DNA of 64,000 nt from Desulfobulbus oralis. Its GTDB lineage: Bacteria; Desulfobacterota; Desulfobulbia; Desulfobulbales; Desulfobulbaceae. The stretch spans positions 1,773,501-1,837,500 of the forward strand of contig NZ_CP021255.1 in assembly GCF_002952055.1 (NCBI RefSeq), read 5' to 3'. This document shows, in pieces, positions 26,288 to 35,540 of the stretch. Each line of letters begins with the position of its first letter. Positions within the stretch are counted from its first letter, which is position 1. The position numbers were made by a program, and so were the translations under genes. Under the pieces are notes generated by a model. That model did not search any database, was not told the origin of the DNA, and was given only the letters and a program-made list of their open reading frames with translations.

Positions 26288-26845
26288 ATGAATAAAAAAG
26301 ATGCGGTTTTTTATGAAATGTATCCTTATGGATACTGTTTTAAGGGAAATTTAACAATTCTAATTTGGATAACAAATGATAATGAAAGGGATTCCTTTCT
26401 TCTTGATAAAGATAAACAATTAGTAACATCAAGTAATATAGAAGGTTTTAGTAAGATTCTTGGAACTGATTTTAACAAGGTTCATTGGAATGAAGGATCA
26501 TATATTGATTTCGACAAGTTTTTGATTTCATTAAAAACTTTGAAAGTTGATAAATCTTCATCAAAATCAACATGTATACGCTTATTAAATGGTTGGAATT
26601 TTATTGAAGACATATTGCATACATTTAACATGGTAGACGAAATAAAAAAATTAAAAACTCCTACTTTAAATAAGGTTTATGAAAAAATATTTCATGGCAA
26701 TAATCTCCAATCAATTACACCAGAAGGTAAATCTTATAATCCTTTATGGACACGGAGTGAAATAAAGGAAGTGCGCGGTACATTTCTGGAAATATGGAAT
26801 CTTTTGTTACAAAAAGGAATAATAAAACTATATGAATTATTATAA
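26288..26845 (+). CDS. AT-rich orphan soluble protein, immunity candidate
   Basis: The 185-residue protein has no membrane segment. It starts MNKKDAVFYEMYPYGYCFKG and contains RLLNGWNFIEDILHTFNMVD and WTRSEIKEVRGTFLEIWNLL. The gene is AT-rich, placed between IS1182-like copy 2 (its ATG is 26 bp after the IS end) and MITE D. I do not recognise the family; the length and position suit a cytosolic immunity protein of a polymorphic toxin. Promoter sequence must come from the IS end or be absent. Confidence 0.6.
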   Translation: MNKKDAVFYEMYPYGYCFKGNLTILIWITNDNERDSFLLDKDKQLVTSSNIEGFSKILGTDFNKVHWNEGSYIDFDKFLISLKTLKVDKSSSKSTCIRLLNGWNFIEDILHTFNMVDEIKKLKTPTLNKVYEKIFHGNNLQSITPEGKSYNPLWTRSEIKEVRGTFLEIWNLLLQKGIIKLYELL

Positions 26846-26877
26846 ATGATTCTACGGAAGTCAGGCCTCTGGACTAT

Positions 26878-27017
26878 CAGGCTGTTGAAAAACTATATTT
26901 CAGGTTCCACGCTACAGAATTTCAATTTTCAAGTAACGTAGAATCAGTGAGTTGTGGCTCTGTCTGACGAAACTTTTTACTCGCATTGCGCACTGCTGCG
27001 ACTTTTTCAACAGGCTG
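26878..27017. repeat. MITE copy D (140 bp)
   Basis: Ends are CAGGCTGTTGAAAAACTATA and CTTTTTCAACAGGCTG. The flanks are CTAT on both sides, a perfect 4-bp target duplication. It has the same orientation as copy A and differs from it at only a few positions, including one single-base gap (CTACAGAATTTC versus CTACAGGAATTTC). Confidence 0.9.
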
Positions 27018-27600
27018 CTATGGCTGGTTGTCTGTGCTGGGCGAGCAGGTGGTGGAGGCAGAGGGTAAGCTGACCCTGGTGCGGGCCGACGGCCGGCATG
27101 TGGCCTTTGCGGCAAACGCGGATGGCAGCTACACCGCGGTTCTGGGGGCCGGAGACCGGATCGTGCGCAACAATGGCGGGTTTCGGCTGCAGAAGGCGAA
27201 CCGGGATCTGCGGGACTATGACGATCAGGGGCCTTTGGTGGCGGCGAGCCAGGCAGGGTGCCTGGGTTTTGTCTACATCTACAGCGGGAATGAGCTGAGC
27301 CTGATCAGGACAGTCTGGGGCGGGAGCTGCGTTTCAGCTACAGCGGGGGCGGGGTGGGCGTGCAGGGCGGTGTGGCACGGGTTGTTCGGGAGCAGGGGTC
27401 TGGCTGTTCGGCCTGCGGCGAGGAAACGGGTTCTTCCTGCGAGTACGGCGGCCGGCAGCAGACGGCCAGGGTGAGGGACGGCAAAGGGGGGATCACCAGC
27501 TCCAGCCATGTCGACCAGGGCAATCTGAGCAGACTGGTCCGGCGCGGCTCTGGGTATGGAGGCGATCAATGCGGGCTGGAACTACAGCCAGCCAGTCGGG
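27018..27600 (+). pseudogene. RHS fragment 7 (N-terminal/middle part)
   Basis: The fragment encodes text of an upstream RHS region: VVEAEGKLTLVRADGRHVAF, then RLQKANRDLRDYDDQGPLVA, then GFVYIYSGNELSLIR. A one-base loss near 27310 shifts frame; the next frame continues GVGVQGGVARVVREQGSGCS and HVDQGNLSRLVRRGSGYGGD. It ends against the 3' end of folK. This part would precede the YD repeats in an intact gene, yet here it lies after all of them, so the locus has been rearranged. Confidence 0.8.
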
Positions 27601-27601
27601 T

Positions 27602-28171
27602 TCAGGGCACGGGATCGGGCCAGCGGTCTTTCTGCACCTGCTGACCGGCCCCTTCCAGGAGCTCCAGCAGTTCGCGCGCGCTTTGCCGCAGGAGTGGATG
27701 CTGCCAGTCCGGCAGGATTTCGGCCAGTGGCGCCAGCACAAAGAGTCGTTCGGCCAGGCGGGGATGGGGGAGGGTCAGAGTGGCCGTCTGCCGGCAAAGC
27801 CCGCCAAAAAAAAGCAGATCCAGATCCAGGGGCCGGTCCTGATGACCAGGGGCCTTGGGATCGCGTCTGCGGCCGTGGCGGGCCTCCAGCGTCAGCAGCA
27901 GTTGCAGGAGCTCGGAAGGATTCAGCCCTGATCCAATCAGGGCAACGGCGTTGACAAACTCGCCCTTGGACTGCATGTCCAGGGGCCTGGAACGCCAGGG
28001 GGAAGAAAGGGCAAGCGGCTGGATAGCCGGTATCGCGCCGAGTTCCTGCCAGGCAGCCAGCAGTGTCGCGGCCTTTGGGCCCAGATTGGCGCCCATGCCG
28101 ATGCCGGCCAGCGAAAGGGCGGGACTGCCGCCACAGGCAGCGGACGGCAGTCCCTGTTTGGCAGCGGTCAA
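27602..28171 (-). CDS. folK: HPPK, folate biosynthesis pyrophosphokinase
   Basis: FolK transfers pyrophosphate from ATP to 6-hydroxymethyl-7,8-dihydropterin. The 189-residue product has the family text: GIGMGANLGPKAATLLAAW, SSPWRSRPLDMQSKGEFVNA, LLLTLEARHGRRRDPKAPGH, DRPLDLDLLFFGG and LTLPHPRLAERLFVLAPL. The last two carry the metal-binding Asp pair and the H-P-R-L loop. The predicted start is TTG at 28171, overlapping the dapB stop by four bases (TTGA). It is the last gene of the arg/dap operon and is about 30 residues longer than typical at the N terminus. Confidence 0.9.
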   Translation of the reverse strand: MTAAKQGLPSAACGGSPALSLAGIGMGANLGPKAATLLAAWQELGAIPAIQPLALSSPWRSRPLDMQSKGEFVNAVALIGSGLNPSELLQLLLTLEARHGRRRDPKAPGHQDRPLDLDLLFFGGLCRQTATLTLPHPRLAERLFVLAPLAEILPDWQHPLLRQSARELLELLEGAGQQVQKDRWPDPVP

Positions 28172-28977
28172 TCGTTCAGACCCAGCACGTCGAACATGCT
28201 GTACATGCCCTTGGGTCTGCCCTTGACCCAGGCCGCAGCCCGGACGGCGCCACGGGCAAAGTTGTCACGGCTTGAGGCCTTGTGGGTCAGTTCCAGCCGC
28301 TCGCCCTGGCCGACAAAGTACACCGTGTGCTCGCCCACGATGTCGCCGCCGCGAATGGCCTGAATACCGATTTCCGCATCGGTGCGCGCGCCAATGATGC
28401 CGTTGCGCTCCCGCACCGCCACTTCGTCGAAATTGCGCTCCAGGCCCCGGGCCGCCATCCTGCCCAGGGTAATGGCCGTACCCGAAGGCGCGTCCTTTTT
28501 CAGGCGGTGGTGCAGCTCCAGAATCTCCACGTCATAGGCATTGCCCAGAATGCGGGCGGTTTTTTCCACCAGTTTGAAGAGCACGTTGACGCCGACAGCC
28601 ATGTTGGCCGCGTGCACGCAGGGAAAGCTCTCCTGCGCAAGACGCGCCAGTTCCGCCTCCTCGTCAGCCGAGAGTCCCGTGGTGCCGACCACCATGGCGA
28701 GCCCACGCCTGGCCGCCAGCCGCGCAAAGCCGATGCTTGCACTGTGAAAGGTGAAGTCGATCAGGACCTCGCCCTTGTCCAGTACCGACTCCAGACCCGC
28801 GCTCAGCGGCACACCAATCGGTCCCAGACCGCAGACTTCGCCCAGGTCCCGGCCAATGGCCGGGTGACCCGGCGCTTCAAAGGCGCCGGCCAGTTCCAAT
28901 TCCGGCATACTGTGCACGGTTCTGACGATTTGCTGTCCCATGCGGCCGGCCGCGCCGGCAACCAATACCCTGACCAT
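28168..28977 (-). CDS. dapB: 4-hydroxy-tetrahydrodipicolinate reductase
   Basis: DapB makes tetrahydrodipicolinate using NAD(P)H in the lysine/DAP pathway. The 269-residue product has the Rossmann motif VLVAGAAGRMGQQI at the N terminus, the segment VVGTTGLSADEE, the DapB signature EILELHHRLKKDAPSGTAI with the catalytic His and Lys, and a late GVHTVYF-like strand. A GAGGAG site precedes the ATG. It is 9 bp downstream of dapA and overlaps folK. Confidence 0.95.
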   Translation of the reverse strand: MVRVLVAGAAGRMGQQIVRTVHSMPELELAGAFEAPGHPAIGRDLGEVCGLGPIGVPLSAGLESVLDKGEVLIDFTFHSASIGFARLAARRGLAMVVGTTGLSADEEAELARLAQESFPCVHAANMAVGVNVLFKLVEKTARILGNAYDVEILELHHRLKKDAPSGTAITLGRMAARGLERNFDEVAVRERNGIIGARTDAEIGIQAIRGGDIVGEHTVYFVGQGERLELTHKASSRDNFARGAVRAAAWVKGRPKGMYSMFDVLGLND

Positions 28978-28986
28978 GGCAGCTCC

Positions 28987-29868
28987 TCAGATGAGACCCA
29001 GTTCGCGCATGTCTTTCTCAAGCCGGGCGAGTGCGGGCTCGTCCATGGTGGTCATGGGCAGCCGCAGATCGGCAGAGGCGATTCTGCCCATCAGCTCCAG
29101 CCCTTTTTTCGCCGGGGCCGGGCTGGGATAGCAGAACATGGCGCCCATGAGATGGAACAGTTCGAAGTGCAGCCGGTTGGCCTCGGGCATATTGCCCTTC
29201 AGCGCTGCATCCATGAGCTTCGCCATTTTGCCCGGCTCCAGATTGGAGACCACCGAAATGACCCCTTTGGCGCCCAGATAAACCGAGGGCAGGGCGGTGA
29301 AGTCGTCGCCGGAGAGCACGATGAAATCCCTGGGGCAGCACAGGAGCAGCTCGCTGATCTGGGACAGGTTGCCCGAGGCTTCCTTGATGGCCACGACCTG
29401 CGGGATTTCGGCCAGCCGGGCCACGGTGGCGGGCAGCATGTTGATGCCGGTACGGCCGGGCACATTGTAGAGCACTATCGGAATATCCACGGCCCGGGCA
29501 ATGGCCGCAAAGTGCTGGTACAGGCCTTCCTGACTGGGCTTGTTGTAGTAGGGCGTGACGGAGAGCACCGCGTCGGCCCCGCTTTTTTTCGCCGATTCGG
29601 TCAGCTCGATGGCCTCGAGCGTGTTGTTGGCGCCCGTGCCTGCAATGACCGGCACGCGGCCGGCCACAGTCTGCACGCAGAGGTCAATGACCCCTTTGTG
29701 CTCCTCAAAGCTCAAAGTGGCCGATTCGCCGGTCGTGCCGCAGGGCAGAAGAGCGTGAATGCCGCTTGCGATCTGGAATTCAATCAGGTCAATCAGGCTT
29801 TTTTCGTCGACCCGGCCGTTCTGCATGGGGGTGACCAAAGCGGTGATGGCGCCAAAAATGGGTTTCAT
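28987..29868 (-). CDS. dapA: 4-hydroxy-tetrahydrodipicolinate synthase
   Basis: DapA condenses pyruvate with aspartate semialdehyde, the first step of the DAP branch. The 293-residue TIM-barrel protein has GAITALVTPM at the start, the substrate loop LLPCGTTGESATLS, the tyrosine region VTPYYNKPSQEGLYQHF, YNVPGRTGINM, and the Schiff-base lysine in VVAIKEASGN. All catalytic residues expected of the family are present. It is followed closely by dapB. Confidence 0.96.
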   Translation of the reverse strand: MKPIFGAITALVTPMQNGRVDEKSLIDLIEFQIASGIHALLPCGTTGESATLSFEEHKGVIDLCVQTVAGRVPVIAGTGANNTLEAIELTESAKKSGADAVLSVTPYYNKPSQEGLYQHFAAIARAVDIPIVLYNVPGRTGINMLPATVARLAEIPQVVAIKEASGNLSQISELLLCCPRDFIVLSGDDFTALPSVYLGAKGVISVVSNLEPGKMAKLMDAALKGNMPEANRLHFELFHLMGAMFCYPSPAPAKKGLELMGRIASADLRLPMTTMDEPALARLEKDMRELGLI

Positions 29869-29924
29869 GAGCGTTTGCCTCGCTGGATGATGGGTACGCG
29901 ATTGCTGAAAAGGAATGGGGCTCG

Positions 29925-30779
29925 TTACGCGAGCGCTTCGGGCGTCAGCTCGCCCCTGTAAATCACATGGGCCGAACCTCTGAGCCGCAGGGCCGGCAGC
30001 CGCTCTCCGCCTTTTTCGGTGAACAGAATGTCCAGTTGGGCGCCGCCCGTGGTGCTGATCCTGACCGGTGGACTGCTGAGGCCCAGTTGCACCGCGATCA
30101 GGGCTGCGGCCACCGCGCCGGTGCCGCAGGCAAAGGTTTCGTCTTCCACCCCGCGTTCGTAGCTGCGGATGTGCAGGCCATCGTCAGCCAGGGCGACGAA
30201 GTTGACATTCGTGCCCTTCGGGCCAAAGGCCTCGTGAAAACGCAGGGCCCGCCCCAGGCTGCAGACATCGGTTCCGGCGAGATCCTCCACAAAAAGCACG
30301 GCATGGGGCACGCCGGTGTTGACGCTGTGCACGACATGGGGCCGGTCCGTCACCTGCAGCCGCCGGTTCAGGACCAGATCGGTGGCCGGCGTCAGGGACA
30401 CGGTCACCAGCGTCTCGTCCACACTGGCCTCGATGAGGCCGGCCCTGGTCAGGAAACGCATGTGCGCCGCGGCGATGCCCTGCATGAAGGCGAAGCGGGC
30501 GGCACAGCGGGCGCCATTGCCGCACATCTCCGCTTCCGAGCCATCCGCGTTGAAAAAACGCCACTGGAAATCGGCCTCTTCGCTCCGTTCGATGAAGATC
30601 AGCCCGTCCGCCCCGACCCCGAATTTCGGCCGGCAGACCAGCCGCGCGAACTCGGCCATGTCCCTGGCCGCCACAAAGGCGCCCCGGTGATCGATCAGGA
30701 CAAAATCATTGCCCGCACCGCTCATCTTCCAGAAGGGCAGGGGCCAGCGCGCGCTCAGGCATTCCTTGGCATGGGCCAT
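29925..30779 (-). CDS. dapF: Diaminopimelate epimerase
   Basis: DapF interconverts LL- and meso-DAP. The 284-residue protein has both cysteine motifs: AEMCGNGARC (first catalytic Cys) and ETFACGTGAVAAA (second), with the N-terminal FWKMSGAGNDFVLID and the GVPHAVLFV segment. The N terminus is about 15 residues longer than usual; the ATG at 30779 is the only good in-frame start because MSGAG lies inside the fold. It follows the lipoprotein gene after 9 bp and precedes dapA. Confidence 0.95.
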   Translation of the reverse strand: MAHAKECLSARWPLPFWKMSGAGNDFVLIDHRGAFVAARDMAEFARLVCRPKFGVGADGLIFIERSEEADFQWRFFNADGSEAEMCGNGARCAARFAFMQGIAAAHMRFLTRAGLIEASVDETLVTVSLTPATDLVLNRRLQVTDRPHVVHSVNTGVPHAVLFVEDLAGTDVCSLGRALRFHEAFGPKGTNVNFVALADDGLHIRSYERGVEDETFACGTGAVAAALIAVQLGLSSPPVRISTTGGAQLDILFTEKGGERLPALRLRGSAHVIYRGELTPEALA

Positions 30780-30788
30780 GGCATCATC

Positions 30789-31847
30789 TTACTCTTCAGC
30801 CTGCACCTCGGCCGTGCGGGAGCTTTCGTTGGCCGGGTTCTGGCTGTCCACACTGGAAACCGAATAGTAGAGCGCCACGCCTTTGGGGGCACTCTTGTCG
30901 ATGTACATATTGTAGGGCAGCTTGACCTCGCCGATTTTCCGGGCGCTCGTTTCGCCGGCTGCGCGGCGGTAGATGCGGTAACCGGCCAGATTCCCGGTCT
31001 GCGCATGGTTCCAGAAGACCTTGACCCCGGTGTCGGTGATCACCGCCTGCGGCGGTTCCGGCCGCCGCAGGGCTTCTCTGCCCTGCGATGTGGCGCTGGC
31101 CGTATCGCTCAGGCCGCCCTCGACCAGTCCCTGCTTGAGCACGCTCAGAGACTGCACCTGATAGGTGTAGCTCTGGCCGCTCTGCACCTTGCCGTCCGTG
31201 TACGTGGTCTCGCTGACCGGGGCGCCCAGCCGGGTGAAAGCGCCGTCATCCACCTTGCGCAGCACCTGGTAGCGCACCGGATGAGTGATTGCGGAGCCGT
31301 CCTGGTTTGTACTGACCGCAGTCCAGTTCAGCTGGTTTTTGCCGCGCACGCTGCGCACGAGCAGCCCCGTGGGAGCGGCCGCAGGCGTATCCCAGAGGAA
31401 GGAGACGACGTTGGAATCAGCCGATTCGGAGAGCCAGCCGTTGCTGCAGCGGATCTTGTAAAAATACATGTTGCCGGGCCGGAGTATGGGCTCGTTGTAG
31501 CTGCCTGTGCGCCCCCCCTTGTCCGGCAAGGCGCCGCCATCCAGGGTGACCGGAGCCAGAAAGGGAATGGGGCATTTTTCGCAGTAGTCGGCAACCGGCA
31601 CCACAGCCCGGTAGAGCAGGAAATTGCGGACGCGGCCCAGATCCTTGCCGCTTACGGTCTTCTGGGGGTAGCTCCAGGTGAGGGTCGCGCCGTCCTTGCC
31701 CAACTGGTATTTCAGATCGGTGATGGCCTGGGGCACAAGGCGCTGCGGCGGCACCGGGTTGTTTTTATATCCGCAGGCCGCCAGGGGCAGGGCCAGTGCG
31801 GCGGCGAGCAGAACAGGGGCGCCGTGCTGAAAGCAAGATCTTTTCAT
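30789..31847 (-). CDS. Fibronectin type III lipoprotein
   Basis: The 352-residue protein starts with a lipoprotein signal peptide: MKRSCF, a hydrophobic stretch, and the lipobox LAAC at about residues 22-25. The mature protein has two or three fibronectin-III-like beta domains (about residues 40-150, 150-255 and 265-350), each with the expected Trp/Tyr pattern: ATLTWSYPQK, LNWTAVST and FWNHAQTGNLAGYRIYR. It is anchored to a membrane and faces the periplasm or outer membrane. The role is unknown. Its ATG overlaps the argH stop (ATGA), an odd place for an envelope lipoprotein, though similar argH-adjacent lipoproteins occur in deltaproteobacteria (from memory). Confidence 0.85.
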   Translation of the reverse strand: MKRSCFQHGAPVLLAAALALPLAACGYKNNPVPPQRLVPQAITDLKYQLGKDGATLTWSYPQKTVSGKDLGRVRNFLLYRAVVPVADYCEKCPIPFLAPVTLDGGALPDKGGRTGSYNEPILRPGNMYFYKIRCSNGWLSESADSNVVSFLWDTPAAAPTGLLVRSVRGKNQLNWTAVSTNQDGSAITHPVRYQVLRKVDDGAFTRLGAPVSETTYTDGKVQSGQSYTYQVQSLSVLKQGLVEGGLSDTASATSQGREALRRPEPPQAVITDTGVKVFWNHAQTGNLAGYRIYRRAAGETSARKIGEVKLPYNMYIDKSAPKGVALYYSVSSVDSQNPANESSRTAEVQAEE

Positions 31848-33253
31848 GAGTGTATTCCCAGTTGTTGTTCGAGAGCGGCGAGCGCCTCTTCGACCCGCGC
31901 CCGCGCCGTGCCGCCGGCAGAGATCCGGCTGTTCACCGAGCCTTCGATACTCAGGCTGCTGCCAATGTCAGGCCCGATCAGCGGCGAAACGGCCTGCATC
32001 TCCGCGAGCGGCAGCTCGCTCAGCTCGCAGCCCAGTTCCTGGCAGCGGGCGACAATGCGGCCGGCCACGCCGTGGGCCTGACGGAAGGGCAGGTTTTTCT
32101 TCACCAGATAGTCGGCCAGATCGGTCGCGGTCATGAAGCCGCCCTCTGTGGCGGCCCGCATCTTTTCGGCATCGAAGACCGTGTCGCCCAGCATTTCGCA
32201 GGTGATGGCGAGGGAAGCCTTCACCGTATCCAGGGCGTCGAAGAGGGGCTCCTTGTCTTCCTGCATGTCGCGGTTGTAGCTGAGCGGCAGGCCCTTCATG
32301 GTCATGAGGAGCGACACCAGGGCGCCGGTCACCCGGCCGCTCTTGCCCCGCACCAGTTCGGGGATGTCCGGGTTCTTTTTCTGGGGCATCAGGGAGGAGC
32401 CGGTGCAGTAGCGGTCGCCAATACGGATAAAGGCGAACTCTTTCGTTGACCACAGCACCAGTTCTTCGGAGAGCCGGCTCAGGTGCAGTTGGACGAGGTT
32501 CAGGCAGAAGAGGGTCTCCAGCACAAAGTCCCGGTCCGCCACCGTGTCCATGGAGTTGACGCTGACTTCAGGAAAACCCAGATCCCTTGCCACCTGGTCC
32601 CGATCTATGGGCAGGCCGGTGCCTGCAATCGCCGCTGCGCCCAGGGGCAGCACATTGATGCGCTTCTTGCAATCCGCCAGGCGCCCGCGATCGCGGCCGA
32701 ACATCGTGGCATAGGCCAGAAGATGATGGGCCAGTAAAACCGGCTGCGCCCTTTGCAGGTGGGTGTAGCCGGGCATGATCGTCCCCAGATGTTTCCGGGC
32801 CAGGGCGGCAAGGCGCCTCTGCAGGGCGGTCAGGAGGCCGTCCAGGGTCTCGCACTCGTCGCGCAGGTAGAGGCGCATGTCCAGATTGATCTGGTCGTTG
32901 CGACTCCGGGCCGTGTGCAGGCGCGCGCCGGCCTCGCCGATGCGATCGGTCAGCGCCTTTTCGATATTCATGTGAATATCTTCCAGCTCCGGCCGGAACC
33001 GGAAGCGGCCCGCCTCGATGTCGGCCTCAATGTCGTCCAGCCCCTGCAGAATGGCCTCGCCTTCCTCAGCGGTGATCAGCTGCTGCCTGACCAGCATGCG
33101 GGCATGGGCCTTGGAACCCATGATGTCGTGGTGGAAAAGCCGGCTGTCATAGTGGATGGACGTGGTAAAGTCCTCCAGACTGGCCGCTGCCTGTTCGGCG
33201 AAGCGGCCGCCCCAGAGCTTGTCCGAAGGGCTTCCTTTCGCGGGATCGTTCAT
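31844..33253 (-). CDS. argH: Argininosuccinate lyase
   Basis: ArgH splits argininosuccinate to arginine and fumarate. The 469-residue protein has the fumarase-superfamily signature [12 protein letters not shown] with the catalytic Ser region, [40 protein letters not shown] and [10 protein letters not shown]. It starts KLWGGRFAE-like, as usual. It overlaps argG by four bases upstream and the lipoprotein by four bases downstream. Confidence 0.97.
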   Translation of the reverse strand: MNDPAKGSPSDKLWGGRFAEQAAASLEDFTTSIHYDSRLFHHDIMGSKAHARMLVRQQLITAEEGEAILQGLDDIEADIEAGRFRFRPELEDIHMNIEKALTDRIGEAGARLHTARSRNDQINLDMRLYLRDECETLDGLLTALQRRLAALARKHLGTIMPGYTHLQRAQPVLLAHHLLAYATMFGRDRGRLADCKKRINVLPLGAAAIAGTGLPIDRDQVARDLGFPEVSVNSMDTVADRDFVLETLFCLNLVQLHLSRLSEELVLWSTKEFAFIRIGDRYCTGSSLMPQKKNPDIPELVRGKSGRVTGALVSLLMTMKGLPLSYNRDMQEDKEPLFDALDTVKASLAITCEMLGDTVFDAEKMRAATEGGFMTATDLADYLVKKNLPFRQAHGVAGRIVARCQELGCELSELPLAEMQAVSPLIGPDIGSSLSIEGSVNSRISAGGTARARVEEALAALEQQLGIHS

Positions 33254-34443
33254 TTGTTGCGCTGCAGGGCCTGGATGCGCAGCCTGAGGGCGTTCAGACG
33301 GATAAAGCCCGTGGCATCGCCCTGGTCATAGACATGGTCGGCCTCGAAGGTGACAAAGTCGTGGGCATAGAGGGAATTGTCGGACTTGCGGCCCACGGCC
33401 ACACAGTTGCCCTTGTAGAGCTTGAGCCGCACCACGCCGTTGACCTGCGCTTGGGCGTCGTCCATGGTGCGCTGCAAGAGCTGCATTTCCGGAGAGAACC
33501 AGAAGCCGTTGTAGACGAGCCGGGAGTAGGTGGGCACCAGAGAATCGCGGATGGCCATGACCTCGCGGTCAAGGGTGATGGTCTCCAGGGCCCGGTGGGC
33601 GATGTGGAGAATCGTGCCGCCAGGGGTTTCATACACGCCTCTGGACTTCATGCCCACATAGCGGTTTTCCACCAGATCGAGCCGGCCAATGCCGTTGGCC
33701 GCCCCGAGCCGGTTGAGCCGCTGCATGATGGCCAGGGGCTCCAGATGCTCGCCGTCAATGGCACAGGGATCGCCGGCCCTGAACTCGATTTCGACATAGC
33801 TTGGCTTGTCCGGGGCTTTTTCCGGGGAGACGCTCCATTGAAACATGGACTCTTCCGGTTCGTTCCAGGGGTCTTCCAGCAGGTCCCCCTCGTAGCTGAT
33901 GTGCAGCAGGTTGGCGTCCGAACTGTATTTTTTATTGGCAGTCGGCACGGGAATGCCATGCTTTTCCGCATAGGCCACGAGCCTGCTGCGGGAGTTCAGA
34001 TCCCAGATGCGCCAGGGCGCAATGATCTGCAGATTGGGGTTTAAGGCCAGATAGCTCAGTTCAAAACGCACCTGATCGTTGCCCTTGCCGGTTGCGCCAT
34101 GGCTCACCGTGTCCGCGCCTTCGGCCAGGGCAATGCGCACCTGCTCCTTCGCGATCAGGGGCCTGGCCAGCGAGGTGCCGAGCAGATACGAGCCTTCGTA
34201 GATGGCGTTCGCCCGGTAGGCCGGAAAGATGAAATCCCGGACAAACTCCTTCTTCAGGTCGGAAATGACCACCTTGGCCGCGCCGGTGGCCAGACCCTTT
34301 TCCCGCACCTTGTCCCAGTCTTCCTCCTGGCCGATGTCGGCGCTGTAGGCAATGACCGGGCAGCCGTACTCGTTGGCCAGCCATTTCAGAATAACCGAGG
34401 TATCCAGCCCGCCGGAGTAGGCGAGTACAATTTTCTTCGTCAT
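33250..34443 (-). CDS. argG: Argininosuccinate synthase
   Basis: ArgG joins citrulline and aspartate with ATP. The 397-residue protein has the ATP P-loop [16 protein letters not shown], the [15 protein letters not shown] motif, and EDPWNEPEE-type and [20 protein letters not shown] segments. AAGGACTCGGC just upstream of the ATG is a good ribosome site. The argG stop and argH start overlap as ATGA, so they are translated together. Confidence 0.97.
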   Translation of the reverse strand: MTKKIVLAYSGGLDTSVILKWLANEYGCPVIAYSADIGQEEDWDKVREKGLATGAAKVVISDLKKEFVRDFIFPAYRANAIYEGSYLLGTSLARPLIAKEQVRIALAEGADTVSHGATGKGNDQVRFELSYLALNPNLQIIAPWRIWDLNSRSRLVAYAEKHGIPVPTANKKYSSDANLLHISYEGDLLEDPWNEPEESMFQWSVSPEKAPDKPSYVEIEFRAGDPCAIDGEHLEPLAIMQRLNRLGAANGIGRLDLVENRYVGMKSRGVYETPGGTILHIAHRALETITLDREVMAIRDSLVPTYSRLVYNGFWFSPEMQLLQRTMDDAQAQVNGVVRLKLYKGNCVAVGRKSDNSLYAHDFVTFEADHVYDQGDATGFIRLNALRLRIQALQRNK

Positions 34444-34471
34444 GCCGAGTCCTTACAATCAAGCAGCCCTT

Positions 34472-35389
34472 TCAGACCGCTGTTTTCAAAATGAAATATT
34501 CCAGAATCGCCTTGTGCAGGTGCTTCTTGTTTTCCGCCTGATCAAAGGCCACGCTCTGCGGGCCCTCGAGCACCTCTTCGCTGATTTCCTCGCCACGGTG
34601 CGCAGGCAGACAGTGCAGGACAATGGCATCCTTTTCGGCCTGGCTCATGAGGGCCGCATTGACCTGATAATCCCTGAAATGCAGGGCCCTGCGCTGCTGT
34701 TCCTCTTCCTGGCCCATGGAGGCCCATACGTCCACGTTGATCACGTCCGCCGCCTTTACCGCCTCCACCGGATCGCGCATGAGCCGGATGCGGCCCGGCG
34801 CCCTGTCCATGGCCCACTGCAGGACCTCCCCGTCCGGGGCATAGCCCTGGGGGCAGGCCAGACGCAGATTGAAGCCAAAGATGGCGGCAGCCTCTATCCA
34901 GGTGTTGGCCATGTTGTTGCCGTCGCCGATCCAGGCGAAATCCAGCTTGTCCAGCGCACCTTTCTTTTCGGTCACGGTCAGCAGGTCGCTCAGGATCTGG
35001 CAGGGATGAAAGCGGTCGGTCAGGGCGTTGATGACCGGCACGCCCGCATAGCGGGCCAGCTCTTCCACCACCTCCTGGCCGAAGGTACGCACCACCAGGG
35101 CATCCGCGTAACGGCTCAGCACCCGGGCCATGTCTTTCAACGGCTCGCCCCGACCCAGATGGGAATCCTGCTTGGTCTGAAAGACGACCTGTCCGCCCAG
35201 GGCATACATGGCGGTTTCAAAGGAAACCCGGGTGCGGGTAGAGGCTTTTTCAAAAATCAGGCAGGCTATTTTGCCGGCAAGCGGCCTGCACTTGGTGTCG
35301 TTTTTCAGAACCCTGGCCCGCTCTATCCACTGGAGCAGTTGCTCTCTCGTGTGGTCGGACAGGGCCAGGAGGTGTTGCTCTTTGTGCAT
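34472..35389 (-). CDS. argF: Ornithine carbamoyltransferase
   Basis: ArgF makes citrulline from ornithine and carbamoyl phosphate. The product (305 residues) has the carbamoyl-phosphate motif STRTRVSFE and the ornithine-binding HCLPAHRGEEISEEVLEG. DAVYTD-like text is replaced by DVINVDVWASMGQEEE, and the ADALVVRTF strand is present. I set the start at ATG 35389, with AGGA at a good distance; an ATG at 35395 and a longer open frame up to 35506 exist. About 150 bp separate it from mntP upstream, so an internal promoter is possible. Confidence 0.94.
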   Translation of the reverse strand: MHKEQHLLALSDHTREQLLQWIERARVLKNDTKCRPLAGKIACLIFEKASTRTRVSFETAMYALGGQVVFQTKQDSHLGRGEPLKDMARVLSRYADALVVRTFGQEVVEELARYAGVPVINALTDRFHPCQILSDLLTVTEKKGALDKLDFAWIGDGNNMANTWIEAAAIFGFNLRLACPQGYAPDGEVLQWAMDRAPGRIRLMRDPVEAVKAADVINVDVWASMGQEEEQQRRALHFRDYQVNAALMSQAEKDAIVLHCLPAHRGEEISEEVLEGPQSVAFDQAENKKHLHKAILEYFILKTAV

Positions 35390-35540
35390 GTCCATCCTGC
35401 GTGGGCAATGGCCCAGGTTGTATTCATCGTCAGCCCGGAACCAGTGGCCGGGCCCTTTGCCGAATGTACATATTGATACCGAAAAAGCGCTGTTTTGCAA
35501 AGGCAAATATGAGCGGATTCCGGTACGCCGCCGCAGCCTG

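Noticed and set aside
17653-27017. The recurrent ~140-bp repeats as a CRISPR-like array
   Set aside because: They are dispersed, in both orientations, with terminal inverted repeats and target duplications, which fits MITEs. There are no regular spacers or cas genes.
28282-32081. Two long plus-strand frames (559 and 704 codons) opposite the dap/arg genes
   Set aside because: They are shadows of dapB, dapA, dapF, the lipoprotein and argH on the minus strand.
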